Shown: positions 32,357 through 41,527, numbered from the stretch's first letter. The stretch is 64,000 nucleotides of DNA from an uncultured Collinsella sp. (GCA_900540875.1 UQHT01000008.1:1-64000); one strand, 5' to 3'. A program made the numbers and translations. Notes: a model not told the origin generated them from the letters alone.

Positions 32357-33361
32357 CTACTCGGCCGTTACAGTGATGTTCTCTCGGCGCGCGCGGATGA
32401 CGTCCCAGCTAAAGTGCTCGACCAGCTGCTCGGCAGAGCGCGGCGTGGTGCCCGGTGCGATGCCTGTTTGTCCGGCGAGCCAGCCCAGCAGCGCTTCGGG
32501 CGTGCCAAAGCGGGCGCGGAGTTCGCCCAGGTCCAGATCGCGGTCTCGTTTGGAAAGGCGGCGGCCGTCCGGTGCCATGAGCAGCGGAATATGTGCGTAG
32601 TGCGGCGTGGGCAGTCCCAACAGGTGCTGCAGATAGATCTGGCGCGGCGTGGACCCCAGCAGGTCGCATCCGCGCACGACCTCGGTGACGCCCATGGCAG
32701 CGTCGTCGACCACCACGGCTAGCTGATAGGCAAACACGCCGTCGCTGCGGCGCACCAAAAAGTCGCCGCACTCGGTGGCGAGTGCTTCGCATTGGGCGCC
32801 GTACGTGCGATCCACAAATTCGATCACGTCGTCTGCGAGGTCGTCGACGGTGGGCACGCGCAGACGTGTGGCCGGGGCGCGCAGGGCGCTGCGGCGGGCC
32901 ACCTCCTCGGCCGAAAGACTTCGGCAGGCGCCACGGTAGATGGGCGTGCCGTCGCTCGCGTGCGGTGCACTCGCGGCGTGGAGCTCGGCGCGTGTGCAAA
33001 AGCAGGGATAGGTGAGGCCGGCGTCTTTCAGCCGGCGCAAGGCGCTCTCGTACAGGTCTAGGCGGTCGTGCTGGTAGTAGGGGCCTTCGTCCCACTCCAG
33101 CCCCAGCCAGGCCAGGTCGTCAATCAATTGGGCGGCAAGTTCCGGGCGCTTGCAGCGATCGTCCAGGTCCTCAATGCGTAACACGATGCTGCCGCCCTGG
33201 CTGCGGGCCGAAAGCCATGCGCACAGGCAGCTGAACACGTTGCCCAGGTGCATACGGCCCGAGGGCGACGGGGCGAAGCGCCCCACGACGGGCGCGGGAG
33301 CGGCCGGCGTCGTTGGCGCGTCGGCGGCGGTTGTTGCTATGTTGCGTGCGTTGATGTCCAT
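32357..33361 (-). CDS. gluQ: glutamyl-Q tRNA(Asp) synthetase
   Basis: This 334-residue protein is a truncated glutamyl-tRNA synthetase that lacks the anticodon-binding domain and attaches glutamate to queuosine-34 of tRNA-Asp. It has the HIGH-type RFAPSPSGRMHLGN, RIEDLDDR, YPCFCTRAEL, FLVRRSDGVFAYQLAVVVDDA, RGCDLLGSTPRQIYL and the KMSKS counterpart LSKRDRDLDL. It is slightly longer than most GluQRS because of a 25-residue Ala/Thr/Pro-rich N-terminal extension from the ATG at 33361. A start nearer VVGRFAPSPSG is possible. Confidence 0.9.
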   Translation of the reverse strand: MDINARNIATTAADAPTTPAAPAPVVGRFAPSPSGRMHLGNVFSCLCAWLSARSQGGSIVLRIEDLDDRCKRPELAAQLIDDLAWLGLEWDEGPYYQHDRLDLYESALRRLKDAGLTYPCFCTRAELHAASAPHASDGTPIYRGACRSLSAEEVARRSALRAPATRLRVPTVDDLADDVIEFVDRTYGAQCEALATECGDFLVRRSDGVFAYQLAVVVDDAAMGVTEVVRGCDLLGSTPRQIYLQHLLGLPTPHYAHIPLLMAPDGRRLSKRDRDLDLGELRARFGTPEALLGWLAGQTGIAPGTTPRSAEQLVEHFSWDVIRARRENITVTAE

Positions 33362-33498
33362 GCGGACGAGTATAGCGCGGGGCGCGGTGGGGGAGACGCT
33401 GCCGTGGCCTGCAAGTTGCTGAGGCCACACGTTGCGCGTGCCGGACCACCGGCTCGGCGCCTTAATCGTCGTCAATCAATCTAGCCCTCAAACGACAG

Positions 33499-33532
33499 AA
33501 ACCCCGGCAGCTCTTCGCAACTGCCGGGGTTT
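33499..33532. terminator. strong 12-bp hairpin of unclear ownership
   Basis: AAACCCCGGCAG and CTGCCGGGGTTT form a perfect stem with a 10-base loop, in the form of a bidirectional intrinsic terminator. It is upstream of gluQ and no plus-strand gene ends nearby, so it could terminate antisense or unannotated RNA. Confidence 0.6.
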
Positions 33533-33724
33533 CCGCGGAAAAGGGGGACATGATCCTCAAGCGGACGGCAAAGGGGCAAACCGTTTTCGCTCTACTGCTT
33601 TATGCCCCTCAACTGGCGGCTCAATCAGCGCATGCCGCGCCCACACAAAGCCGCTACACCTGTGATGGAGCTATGAAGTGGTATCTATTGCCGGAGCGGG
33701 CTATGCCAAGGAGTGTCCCAGATT

Positions 33725-33757
33725 GCCGGCAGATAAGGAACGTCCCCAGGTGCCGGC
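33725..33757. repeat. variant family-B repeat
   Basis: GCCGGCA (33725-33731) pairs with TGCCGGC (33751-33757), with GGAACGTCCCC in the loop. GGCAGATAAGGAACGTCCC resembles GGCAGTTTAGGAACGTCCC at 61271-61289. Confidence 0.6.
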
Positions 33758-33870
33758 GGCGGGCGTGACTTTTGTCCCGTTTTGACACTCCGCTGACCTA
33801 GATGTTCGTCACATGAACCCGCAAACGTGGGACAATGACGCTACTGGTATCACAGACAAAGGATGTGCCT

Positions 33871-35817
33871 ATGAACGCCCCCGTTGCCAAGACCTGTCGG
33901 CAGCGCCACCTGTTTGCGCGATTCGCTTCCGTCTGCGCACTCGTCGTGCTTGCGTTGTTGCTGCTGCCTGCCGCCGCGCACGCCGACGGCTACTCCATGA
34001 CCCAAACCTATATCGGTGCCACGGTTGAAGCCGATGGATCGCTGACCGTTGTCGAGGGACGCCAGTTTGATTTCGACGACGATATCAACGGCGTGTATTG
34101 GGATATCAATACGGGCACCAACCAGCAGGGCGGCACGGCGGGCGTCGATGTGCTGAGCGTCGAGGAAGACGACGCTGCGTTTAACAAGGTTGACAGCGCA
34201 AACAAAGGCGACGACGGCGTTTACACGGTGGAACAGTCCGACGACGGCGTAAAGATTAAGGTGTTCAGCCCCCACGAGAGCGGCGACAGCGCAATCTACT
34301 ACGTGAGTTATTCCATGACTGGTGCAGTTATGAACTGGGCCGATACCGCCGAGCTCTACTGGAAATTCGTCGGCGACGGCTGGTCGGCGGACTCCGATGA
34401 CGTCGAGATGGAAGTCTACTTTGCAAATGCCGCTGCCGGGACGGCGGCCGTCAAGGGCGATAACTTCCGTGCATGGGGCCACGGCCCGCTGACGGGCGAC
34501 GTGTCGCTCGATGCGGACGAGCCCATGGTCACCTATACCATTCCCTGCGTGCATCAGGGCGAATTCGCCGAGGCACGCATTGCCTTCCCCAGCGACTGGG
34601 TACCGCAGCTTGCCGCTTCGGGCGAAGAGCGCATGTCAACGATCCTGAGCGAAGAGAAGGAATGGGCCGACGAAGCTAACGCCCGCCGCGCTCACGCTCG
34701 CATGATTGCCAATGCGCTTGCCGCGCTAAGTATTGTCGCGGCGGTCGCCTTTACCGGCACAATCGTTGTGCTCAAGCTACGCAGGCCCAAGCCCAAGCCG
34801 CTCTTCCAAGACGAGTACTTCCGCGATGTGCCCTCCGCCGACCATCCCGCGGTGCTTGCAGCTCTTATGAGCTGGAACAACGTGCCCGATCAGGCATATA
34901 TCGCCACGCTGATGAAGCTGACCGACGACCGCGTGATCAAGCTGGAAGAAGCGACCGAGGCCAAGAAGAAGGGCCTGCTCCGTCGCGAAAAAGAGGAGCA
35001 GACGTATCGCATCACGGTGACCGACGAGGCCTGGAAGGCTGCCAAGAAGGACGGCATCGATCGCGATGTGCTCAAGGTCTTCTTCGCCGGCGTTAAGCCC
35101 GATAAGGACGGAGTCCGTTCGCGCACGTTTAGCGAACTGGAGGAGTACGCTAGCGAGCGCACCACATCTGTTGGCGACAAGCTCGAGGACTATCAGAGCA
35201 CGGTTAAGGGTAAGCTGGAGGCGCGCGAGTTTATCGCATCGGATGGCACTATCGCGATGGTGGCCGGCCTGGTTCTCGGCATCATCATTGTCTTTGGCAT
35301 TCTGGGCTCTCTGATCTATACCGACTTTGCGGACGCCAACGTCGGCGCCGCTATGATCTCGATTCCCGTCACGATCGTGGGCTTTGTCCTGAGCTGCACC
35401 TTCCGCCGTTACACGCCGGAGGGCGCCGAGGTGGCGGCTCGTTGCAAGGCGCTCAAGCATTGGCTCGAGGACTTTACGCGCCTGAAGGAGGCTATCCCCA
35501 GCGACCTGATCTTGTGGAACAAACTGCTGGTGATGGGCGTTGCCCTGGGCGTTTCGAAAGAAGTGCTGCGACAGCTGGCCGAGGCCGTGCCTGCGGATCT
35601 GCGCAACAGCGACGATTTCTACGACAACTACCCCTGCTACTGGTGGTATTACCATCACTACGGCAACGAGTCCCCGCTCGATTCGTTCAACGATGTGTAC
35701 CACGAGACCATCCGTGAGCTGGCTTCGAGCTCCGACAGCTCGAGCGGCGGCGGTGGCGGCGGCTTCTCGGGCGGCGGAGGCGGCGGCGTCGGCGGAGGCG
35801 GCGGCGGAACGTTCTAG
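33871..35817 (+). CDS. DUF2207 membrane protein with glycine-rich tail
   Basis: This 648-residue protein has a signal peptide (FASVCALVVLALLLLPAAAHA), an extracytoplasmic beta-rich DUF2207 domain (about 30-270; EADGSLTVVEGRQFDF, VYWDINTG), a transmembrane helix (ALAALSIVAAVAFTGTIVVL near 285-305), a cytoplasmic domain with winged-helix-like features, two further helices (IAMVAGLVLGIIIVFGILGSLIY and the next segment) and a C-terminal Gly/Ser-rich tail. This is the YciQ-like layout; the function is unknown. The ATG at 33871 follows AAAGGATGTGCCT. The gene stands alone. Confidence 0.88.
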   Translation: MNAPVAKTCRQRHLFARFASVCALVVLALLLLPAAAHADGYSMTQTYIGATVEADGSLTVVEGRQFDFDDDINGVYWDINTGTNQQGGTAGVDVLSVEEDDAAFNKVDSANKGDDGVYTVEQSDDGVKIKVFSPHESGDSAIYYVSYSMTGAVMNWADTAELYWKFVGDGWSADSDDVEMEVYFANAAAGTAAVKGDNFRAWGHGPLTGDVSLDADEPMVTYTIPCVHQGEFAEARIAFPSDWVPQLAASGEERMSTILSEEKEWADEANARRAHARMIANALAALSIVAAVAFTGTIVVLKLRRPKPKPLFQDEYFRDVPSADHPAVLAALMSWNNVPDQAYIATLMKLTDDRVIKLEEATEAKKKGLLRREKEEQTYRITVTDEAWKAAKKDGIDRDVLKVFFAGVKPDKDGVRSRTFSELEEYASERTTSVGDKLEDYQSTVKGKLEAREFIASDGTIAMVAGLVLGIIIVFGILGSLIYTDFADANVGAAMISIPVTIVGFVLSCTFRRYTPEGAEVAARCKALKHWLEDFTRLKEAIPSDLILWNKLLVMGVALGVSKEVLRQLAEAVPADLRNSDDFYDNYPCYWWYYHHYGNESPLDSFNDVYHETIRELASSSDSSSGGGGGGFSGGGGGGVGGGGGGTF

Positions 35818-35898
35818 CGAGCGCTTGCTTTGGGGTGGATCTTTCTGGGCGGTTGCCAGGGAAGATTCATCCCATTTTTGTGCATCGAAACGGGTCAA

Positions 35899-35916
35899 AC
35901 TTTCCGCTGAGGACCT
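35899..35916. repeat. dispersed copy of ACTTTCCGCTGAGGACCT
   Basis: These 18 bases are identical to 3370-3387, and the match extends upstream with two mismatches to 35892. The second arm of the palindrome is not preserved here. It lies 82 bases after the DUF2207 stop and just before the MITE-like element. Confidence 0.75.
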
Positions 35917-35930
35917 TCGCGCAAGGGGCA

Positions 35931-36160
35931 GTGGACAAAAAATGCCAAATATGAGTACTGTTGCTGCGTTGGTCACATATGTTTGCACATAATAATGGGC
36001 TCCTAATGAGAGTACTTCTCGTTAGGAGCCCATTTTATTGAACATTTGGGGAGTTACGTCAGCTCGTGCAGCTGGTCGTCATGCCTATAAGCATCAAAAA
36101 TGCCCCGAATCGCTGCTACTAAAAAGGTAACAGTACTCATATTTGATGTATTTTGACCAC
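35931..36160. mobile_element. 230-bp MITE-like element with 32-bp terminal inverted repeats
   Basis: The left end (35931-35962, GTGGACAAAA...) and the reverse complement of the right end (36129-36160) match at 27 of 32 positions, with the inner 17 bases CAAATATGAGTACTGTT identical. There is no open frame of useful length inside. A strong hairpin terminator lies at 35994-36034. The 452-base gap between DUF2207 and the GNAT gene is mostly this element plus family-B repeats. It looks like a non-autonomous transposable element; no target-site duplication is obvious. Confidence 0.65.
35994..36034. terminator. strong hairpin inside the MITE-like element
   Basis: An 18-bp stem (AATGGGCTCCTAATGAGA with TCTCGTTAGGAGCCCATT, one wobble) and a 5-base loop are followed by TTATT. 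It could end the DUF2207 transcript. Confidence 0.75.
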
Positions 36161-36185
36161 GGCTATCTACAAACCCCCTAGGCCA

Positions 36186-36254
36186 CTCATTAGGGACAGA
36201 CTTAAATGACTAGTTGTTGGGGATCAGTCATTGGGGACGTTCTTAAATGACTAG
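36186..36254. repeat. two tandem family-B repeats
   Basis: Copy one (36186-36213) and copy two (36226-36254) both end CTTAAATGACTAG and contain GGGAC; copy two reads AGTCATTGGGGACGTTC. The AGTCATT and AATGACT ends pair. They lie immediately downstream of the GNAT gene's stop. Confidence 0.8.
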
Positions 36255-36269
36255 GTGTGGCTGCTTGGG

Positions 36270-36911
36270 CTAGGCTGTTAGGTCGAGTTCGTAGAGAAAG
36301 CTTTCGCGCGGCATGTCGTGACGACGCTCTTCGCGGTTGGCGCGGTGCGTGGCCGTGCGCTTAAAGCCGTGCAACTCGTAGAACTTCCACGAGCAGTTGG
36401 AGTCGGTGTACAGGTGCGCCCTTGTCGCCCCGCGCGAGGACAGGTATGAGACCGCGGCATCGAGCAACACTGAGCCTACACCCAGGCCGTGGACATCGGG
36501 ATCGACGGCGAGCAGCGTGACTTCGTTGTCGTGCGGCAACGGGCTGCTCTCGAGCAGGCGGTTGTTGGTTCGGATGGTGGCGCGCACAAACGAGAGATAC
36601 TCGGCGCAGACATCGGGCTCCAGCTCGCGCATCTGCGAAAGCAGCGCGCGTTCGGTATCCATCCAATGTTCCTTAACGGTGGCGCCGGAGCTCTGTCCCG
36701 CACGCGCGAGCGAAATGCCACGCGCCTGACCGTCGATTACGGCAACCTGCGAAAACGTCGATGACGAAAGGCAATAGGCGAGGTCGCACGCGGCCTCAAG
36801 GCGGTTGTACTCATCGTTATCCGAATTGTTATGCCAAAGCTGCTGCAGAATCAGCGCGATGGCGTCGAAGTCTTCGGTATCAAACGGTCGGTAGAGAACC
36901 CGCGAGACCAT
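36270..36911 (-). CDS. GNAT-family N-acetyltransferase
   Basis: This 213-residue acetyltransferase has the acetyl-CoA binding motif A in VTLLAVDPDVHGLGVGSVLLDAAVSYLSSRGA and a motif B ending LYTDSNCSWKFYELHGFKRTATH. The N-terminal part is variable and sets a substrate that is not known. AAAGAGG precedes the ATG at 36911. Confidence 0.9.
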   Translation of the reverse strand: MVSRVLYRPFDTEDFDAIALILQQLWHNNSDNDEYNRLEAACDLAYCLSSSTFSQVAVIDGQARGISLARAGQSSGATVKEHWMDTERALLSQMRELEPDVCAEYLSFVRATIRTNNRLLESSPLPHDNEVTLLAVDPDVHGLGVGSVLLDAAVSYLSSRGATRAHLYTDSNCSWKFYELHGFKRTATHRANREERRHDMPRESFLYELDLTA

Positions 36912-37176
36912 GGTGCCTCTTTCTTTTGCGGATGCATATCGAGCACAGTTCTACCACGCTATTGGCATCTAATTATGGTGCCCCTGTGTTCCATGAACTC
37001 ACCGTGCCCATCCCCTCCGCGCGCAAACTTTTTCTGCACATGCGCCCGTTGCGGGGTGCATCGATGCGCTCGATGCGCTACATTGAATCAGTATTTTCAA
37101 TGCCGCTGCGCGAGCGCTGCAGATCGACGTATCACCGACTCACAGAGCACGGCGGCGTACCAGACAGGAGGACTGC

Positions 37177-38784
37177 ATGGGATCTGATGTGAAGATCGCA
37201 CGCGCGTTGATCTCGGTTACCGATAAAACGGGTGTCGTCGATTTCGCACGGACGCTGGTCGATGACTTTGGCGTCGAGATCATCTCTACGGGCGGCACGG
37301 CTCGTGCCATCGAGGACGCGGGCGTTCCCGTAACCCCCATCGAGGAGTTCACGGGCTATCCCGAGATGATGGACGGCCGCGTTAAGACCCTGCACCCCAA
37401 GGTTCACGGCGCGCTGCTGGCCCGCCGCGATTCCGAGCAGCACATGCAGGAGGCCGCTCAGCACGGCATTAAGCTGATCGACTTGGTCGTCGTCAACCTG
37501 TACGAGTTCGAGAAGACCGTCGCCAACCCCGAGGTCACCTTTGCGGACGCCATCGAGCACATCGACATTGGCGGTCCCTCCATGCTGCGCTCCGCCGCTA
37601 AGAACGCTGCGAGCGTTACCGTCATCTCTGACCCGGCCGACTACGACGCTGTCCTTGCCGAGATGCGCGAGACCGGCGGCTGCACCACGCTTGCCACCCG
37701 TCGTCGCCTGCAGGTGAAGGTCTACCAGACTACCGCCGCCTACGATACGGCTATCTCCCGTTGGCTTGCCGCCCAGGCAAGCGACGTGGCGGACACCTCT
37801 GCCAAGCTCGAGATTTCGCTGGAAAAGGTCGACGACCTGCGCTATGGCGAGAACCCACAGCAGAAGGCCACGGTCTATCGTTTTGCCGAGGGCTGCGAGA
37901 ACACCGCGAGCTCGCAGTTCCCGCTCGTGGGCTCCGAGCAGATCCAGGGCAAGCCGCTCAGCTACAACAACTATCTGGACGCCGATGCCGCCTGGAACCT
38001 GGTCCGCGAGTTCGACGAGCCGGCCTGCGTGATCCTCAAGCATCAGAACCCCTGCGGTTCCGCCGTTGCCGAGGACATCACGGCCGCCTACGACCGCGCT
38101 TTCGCCTGCGATCCCAAGAGCGCCTTCGGCGGCATCATCGCCTGCAACCGCGAGGTTCCCTTTGAGCTGGTTGAGCATTTTGCCGACGAGAACAAGCAGT
38201 TCGTCGAGGTCATCATCGCCCCGAGCTACACCGATGAGGCGCTCGAGCGCATGGCCAAGCGCCCCAACCTGCGCGTGCTGGCTACCGGCGGCGTGGACCA
38301 CGGTGCCCAGGTGGAGCTGCGCTCCATCGACGGCGGCATGCTGGTGCAGGAGGTCGACCACGTGACCGAGGATCCCGCGACCTTTACGTTCCCCACCGAC
38401 CGCAAGCCCACCGACGCTGAGATGGCCGAGCTCGAGTTTGCCTGGAAGGTCTGCAAGGGCGTTAAGTCCAACGCCATCCTGGTCTCCAAGGGCAAGGCCG
38501 GCATTGGCATGGGCCCGGGTCAGCCCAACCGCGTTGACTCCGCACTGCTTGCCTGCGAACGCGCCGAGGACTTTTGCGAGCGCGAAGGCGTGGAGAAGGG
38601 CGGCTTTGCCTGCGCAAGTGACGCGTTCTTCCCGTTCCGCGACAACGTCGACGTGCTTGCCGCACACGGCGTGACCTGCATCATCCAGCCCGGTGGCTCC
38701 AAGCGCGACGACGAGAGCATCCAGGCCTGCAACGAGCATGGCATCGCAATGGTCTTCACCGGTGCTAGGCATTTCCGTCACTAA
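37177..38784 (+). CDS. purH: bifunctional AICAR transformylase/IMP cyclohydrolase
   Basis: This 535-residue enzyme completes IMP synthesis. Residues 1-200 are the MGS-like cyclohydrolase domain (ARALISVTDKTGVVDFA, STGGTARAI, GRVKTLHPKVHGALL, NLYEFEKTV, GGPSMLRSAAKN). The rest is the transformylase (LRYGENPQQKA, LSYNNYLDADAAW, CVILKHQNPCGSAV, KSAFGGIIACNR, ASDAFFPFRDNVD, QPGGSKRDDESI). AICAR from HisHF can feed it. AGGAGG precedes the ATG. The upstream 265 bases show no riboswitch I recognise. Confidence 0.98.
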   Translation: MGSDVKIARALISVTDKTGVVDFARTLVDDFGVEIISTGGTARAIEDAGVPVTPIEEFTGYPEMMDGRVKTLHPKVHGALLARRDSEQHMQEAAQHGIKLIDLVVVNLYEFEKTVANPEVTFADAIEHIDIGGPSMLRSAAKNAASVTVISDPADYDAVLAEMRETGGCTTLATRRRLQVKVYQTTAAYDTAISRWLAAQASDVADTSAKLEISLEKVDDLRYGENPQQKATVYRFAEGCENTASSQFPLVGSEQIQGKPLSYNNYLDADAAWNLVREFDEPACVILKHQNPCGSAVAEDITAAYDRAFACDPKSAFGGIIACNREVPFELVEHFADENKQFVEVIIAPSYTDEALERMAKRPNLRVLATGGVDHGAQVELRSIDGGMLVQEVDHVTEDPATFTFPTDRKPTDAEMAELEFAWKVCKGVKSNAILVSKGKAGIGMGPGQPNRVDSALLACERAEDFCEREGVEKGGFACASDAFFPFRDNVDVLAAHGVTCIIQPGGSKRDDESIQACNEHGIAMVFTGARHFRH

Positions 38785-38814
38785 GTTTCGCCCCGGAACA
38801 AAATAATCTCTGCA

Positions 38815-38849
38815 AAAGACGGTCGCTCCGTTTGGAGGGCCGTCTTTTT
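38815..38849 (+). terminator. intrinsic terminator after purH
   Basis: AAAAGACGG...CCGTCTTTTT arms with a mostly paired interior are followed by a T-run, 31 bases past the purH stop. Confidence 0.88.
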
Positions 38850-38865
38850 GGTATAAGAGGACGGA

Positions 38866-39597
38866 ATGACTAACACGAAAGGTATGACCATGCCCCAGAT
38901 TGATGATGCCGAGCTGTTTGGCAATGCCGAGGATCAGCGTGCGTACGAGGACTTTTGCGCCAATCAGGAGGCGGTCGAGAAGTTTACGCTCGACAAGCCC
39001 GCGCTTGTCTGCCGTTGGCGCATGTCCAACAAAAAGGTGCCCATGCTCAACCGTCACATCCGCGCGCTGTCCGAGCGTCTGGTGCAGGGCGAGCCACTTA
39101 CCCATAACATGCTCAGCTGGGCCAAGCAGCACGTTGAGTGGTCGCTCGCCGAGGGCGACTATACCGCGCACGATGGCGTGCTCATGCTGGTGATCGACAT
39201 CAACGGCAACGCCGCCATGACAGTGGGGGAGTACGAGCCGCTCGCCGATACGTCAGCCAAGGCGCTGCGTGCCCGCTCCGCCGAGGCCCGCTCCGAAGCC
39301 GACGAGACCGGCGTGGCGCCCGAGCTGCTCGCCGCCGTCAACAACGGCGAACTCGCCTTTGTGGCGCCGGCGGACGAGTGCCTGTGCGGCACGGCGACGC
39401 TCATAGAGCAGCTGGCCCAGACCAAGGGCATCCCGGTCACGCGCGTGGACATTCCCGCACAGCTCAAGGGCGCCTTGTTCCTGGTAAGCGACGAGCACGG
39501 CGTGGTGCCTGCCACCGACGCCGACGCCGCCGAGTCTGATGCCGCGACGGTCGCCTTCTTTGCCGACGGCTACGAAAAGCTTCGCGCCCGCCGCTAA
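38866..39597 (+). CDS. uncharacterised 243-residue protein
   Basis: I do not recognise this family. The protein is acidic and soluble, with an N-terminal helical section (AYEDFCANQEAVEKFTLDKP), a conserved-looking core LNRHIRALSERLVQGEPLTHNMLSWAKQH and DGVLMLVIDINGNAAM, and an Ala/Asp-rich C-terminus. LFLVSDEHGVVPATDADAA suggests an alpha/beta fold. The core bears a vague likeness to branched-chain aminotransferase-type folds, but too weak to claim. Start codons at 38866 (after AGAGGA) and 38890 (after AAAGG) are both plausible. It stands alone after the purH terminator. Confidence 0.7.
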   Translation: MTNTKGMTMPQIDDAELFGNAEDQRAYEDFCANQEAVEKFTLDKPALVCRWRMSNKKVPMLNRHIRALSERLVQGEPLTHNMLSWAKQHVEWSLAEGDYTAHDGVLMLVIDINGNAAMTVGEYEPLADTSAKALRARSAEARSEADETGVAPELLAAVNNGELAFVAPADECLCGTATLIEQLAQTKGIPVTRVDIPAQLKGALFLVSDEHGVVPATDADAAESDAATVAFFADGYEKLRARR

Positions 39598-39776
39598 ATG
39601 ATTATTCTGGGACGGGGATTAAAGAATCATTTTGGTTCCCGCCACCGCTGCGAGTGCGAGGCGGACAAAACGCCCCCGCTCGCGAACAGTTCTGTCACCT
39701 TGGCGACGTGCGTGGCGCGCACCTGCAGTTTCGCAGCCATAATGGTGGCAAGACAATCAAGAGGGGAGCGGAATCC

Positions 39777-40448
39777 ATGGCGCTAATCTATATCGTTGAG
39801 GACGACGAGCCCATTCGTCGTGAGCTTGTCGACATCCTTGCCCGCGCCGGGTTTGAAATCGAGGCCTGCGAATCGTTCGAGCATGTCTCGCGCGATATTC
39901 TCGCCGCCGCGCCCGACCTGGTGCTGCTCGACCTCACGCTTCCCGTCAAGGACGGCCAGCATATCTGCCACGAGGTTCGCCGCGAATCCGAGGTCCCCAT
40001 CATCGTCCTCACCTCGCGCACGACCGAGATCGACGAGGTCATGGCCATGACGCTCGGCGCGGACGACTTTGTTCCCAAGCCCTATAGCGCGCGCGTGCTC
40101 GTGGCGCGCATCAACGCACTGCTGCGTCGCACCGCGGCGTCAGGCGAGCGCAGCACGCTCGTCCACAAGGGGCTGGAGCTCGACCTCGCCCGCTCTATGG
40201 TCACCAACACGGCGACCGGCGACAGCACCGAGCTCACCAAAAATGAACTGCGCATTCTCTCGCTGCTCCTGAGCCGCGCGGGCAAGATCGTCTCGCGCTC
40301 GGCCATCATGCAGGACCTGTGGGACTCCGACGCCTTCGTGGACGACAATACGCTCACCGTCAACATCAACCGCCTGCGCACCACGCTCGAAAAAATCGGC
40401 ATCAAGGGGTATTTGACGACGCATCGCGGCCAAGGCTATTCGGTCTAG
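39777..40448 (+). CDS. BceR/OmpR-type response regulator
   Basis: This 223-residue regulator has a receiver (IYIVEDDEPIRRELVDIL; phospho-acceptor in LVLLDLTLPVKDG; TSRTTEID; GADDFVPKPYSARVL) and a winged helix (TELTKNELRILSLLLSRAGKIVSR; DNTLTVNINRLRTTLEKIG). The kinase gene starts 9 bases downstream and is of the intramembrane-sensing type, which makes this a BceR-like regulator of cell-wall antibiotic response. GAGGGGAGC precedes the ATG at 39777. Confidence 0.93.
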   Translation: MALIYIVEDDEPIRRELVDILARAGFEIEACESFEHVSRDILAAAPDLVLLDLTLPVKDGQHICHEVRRESEVPIIVLTSRTTEIDEVMAMTLGADDFVPKPYSARVLVARINALLRRTAASGERSTLVHKGLELDLARSMVTNTATGDSTELTKNELRILSLLLSRAGKIVSRSAIMQDLWDSDAFVDDNTLTVNINRLRTTLEKIGIKGYLTTHRGQGYSV

Positions 40449-40457
40449 GGGCCGGCT

Positions 40458-41501
40458 ATGTCGTTTGGCAAGTTCTTTAAAGATGCACTGCTTCCCGTCG
40501 CCGTGTGGACGTGCGGCGTGCTGCTGAGCTGCTTTGTGCTGACGGTCGCCGGCGCACCCGTTTCTATCGTGGTCGTGGCGGTTGGCGTGTCCTTTATCTT
40601 CGGTATGCTCGGCATCGTGATCGAGTACGCTCGCCGTCGCCGTTTTCTGCGTCAGTTGGAGCGCGCGGCAGAGGAGCTCGAGAGTCCCGCATGGGTGCAG
40701 GAGATGGTGCAATGCCCAACCTATGCCGAGGGCGAGCTCGAGTACGAGGTCCTGTGCCGGGTGGGCAAAGCCGCCTGCGACGAGGTTGCCGAGGGCCGGC
40801 GTCAGACCGAAGACTATCGCGACTATATCGAGAGCTGGGTCCACGAGGCCAAGCTGCCCCTGGCGGCGGCTCACCTGATTCTGGAAAACCTCGACGGCGG
40901 CGCAGATGACCCAACACGTGTCGATGACCTGGGTCGCGAGTTGGCTCGCGTGGAACGCTATATCGACCAGGCGCTGTACTACGCGCGCTCGGAAGTCGTG
41001 GAGCGCGACTACCTGATTCGCCGCTGGGACCTTAAGACCTTGGTGACGGGTGCGATTAAGGCCAACGCGCGCGGGCTCATTGCGGCGCACGTGGCTCCGG
41101 TGTGCGAGAGCCTCGACTTCGAGGTCTTTACCGACGAAAAATGGCTCGAGTTTATCCTGGGCCAGCTCATTCAGAACAGCATTAAATATGCGCGCGAGGA
41201 CGGCGCGAAGATCGTGTTTTCGGGCGCGTTACTGGACGAGGGCCTGGCGAGCGAGCGCATCGAGCTCACCGTTGCGGACAACGGCTGCGGCGTGTGTGCG
41301 GCAGACCTGCCACGCGTGTTCGAGAAGGGCTTTACCGGCGACAACGGCCGCACCACCAAGCGCGCAACGGGCATCGGCCTCTACCTGGTGGCGCGCCTAT
41401 GCTCCAAGATGGGCATCGACGTCACGGCGGCATCCGACTCCGGCGAAGGCTTTGTCGTAACGTTCGCCTTCTCGACGAACAAGTTCCAATACTTTGAGTA
41501 G
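40458..41501 (+). CDS. BceS-like intramembrane-sensing histidine kinase
   Basis: This 347-residue kinase has two closely spaced N-terminal transmembrane helices (AVWTCGVLLSCFVLTVAGA and IVVVAVGVSFIFGMLGIVI) with almost no external loop, the hallmark of BceS/VraS-type sensors. The H-box is SWVHEAKLPLAAAHLIL; the N-box QNSIKYAR, G1 VADNGCGV and G2 GIGLYLVARLCS follow. BceS kinases normally sense through a BceAB transporter, but no such ABC genes are adjacent. Two GTTCCCGAAC repeats lie just after the gene. Confidence 0.92.
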   Translation: MSFGKFFKDALLPVAVWTCGVLLSCFVLTVAGAPVSIVVVAVGVSFIFGMLGIVIEYARRRRFLRQLERAAEELESPAWVQEMVQCPTYAEGELEYEVLCRVGKAACDEVAEGRRQTEDYRDYIESWVHEAKLPLAAAHLILENLDGGADDPTRVDDLGRELARVERYIDQALYYARSEVVERDYLIRRWDLKTLVTGAIKANARGLIAAHVAPVCESLDFEVFTDEKWLEFILGQLIQNSIKYAREDGAKIVFSGALLDEGLASERIELTVADNGCGVCAADLPRVFEKGFTGDNGRTTKRATGIGLYLVARLCSKMGIDVTAASDSGEGFVVTFAFSTNKFQYFE

Positions 41502-41527
41502 CCGGGCCGTCTTGCGCTGCGGACGGC

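Larger units (their letters stand above)
33362..33870. other. 509-base gap between gluQ and the DUF2207 gene
   Basis: This is a divergent intergenic region. It holds a strong hairpin at 33499-33532 and a REP-like element at 33725-33757. TTGACA at 33782-33787 resembles a -35 box, but no matching -10 is found at the usual distance. The stretch 33541-33720 has no recognisable gene and no strong structure. Confidence 0.5.
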
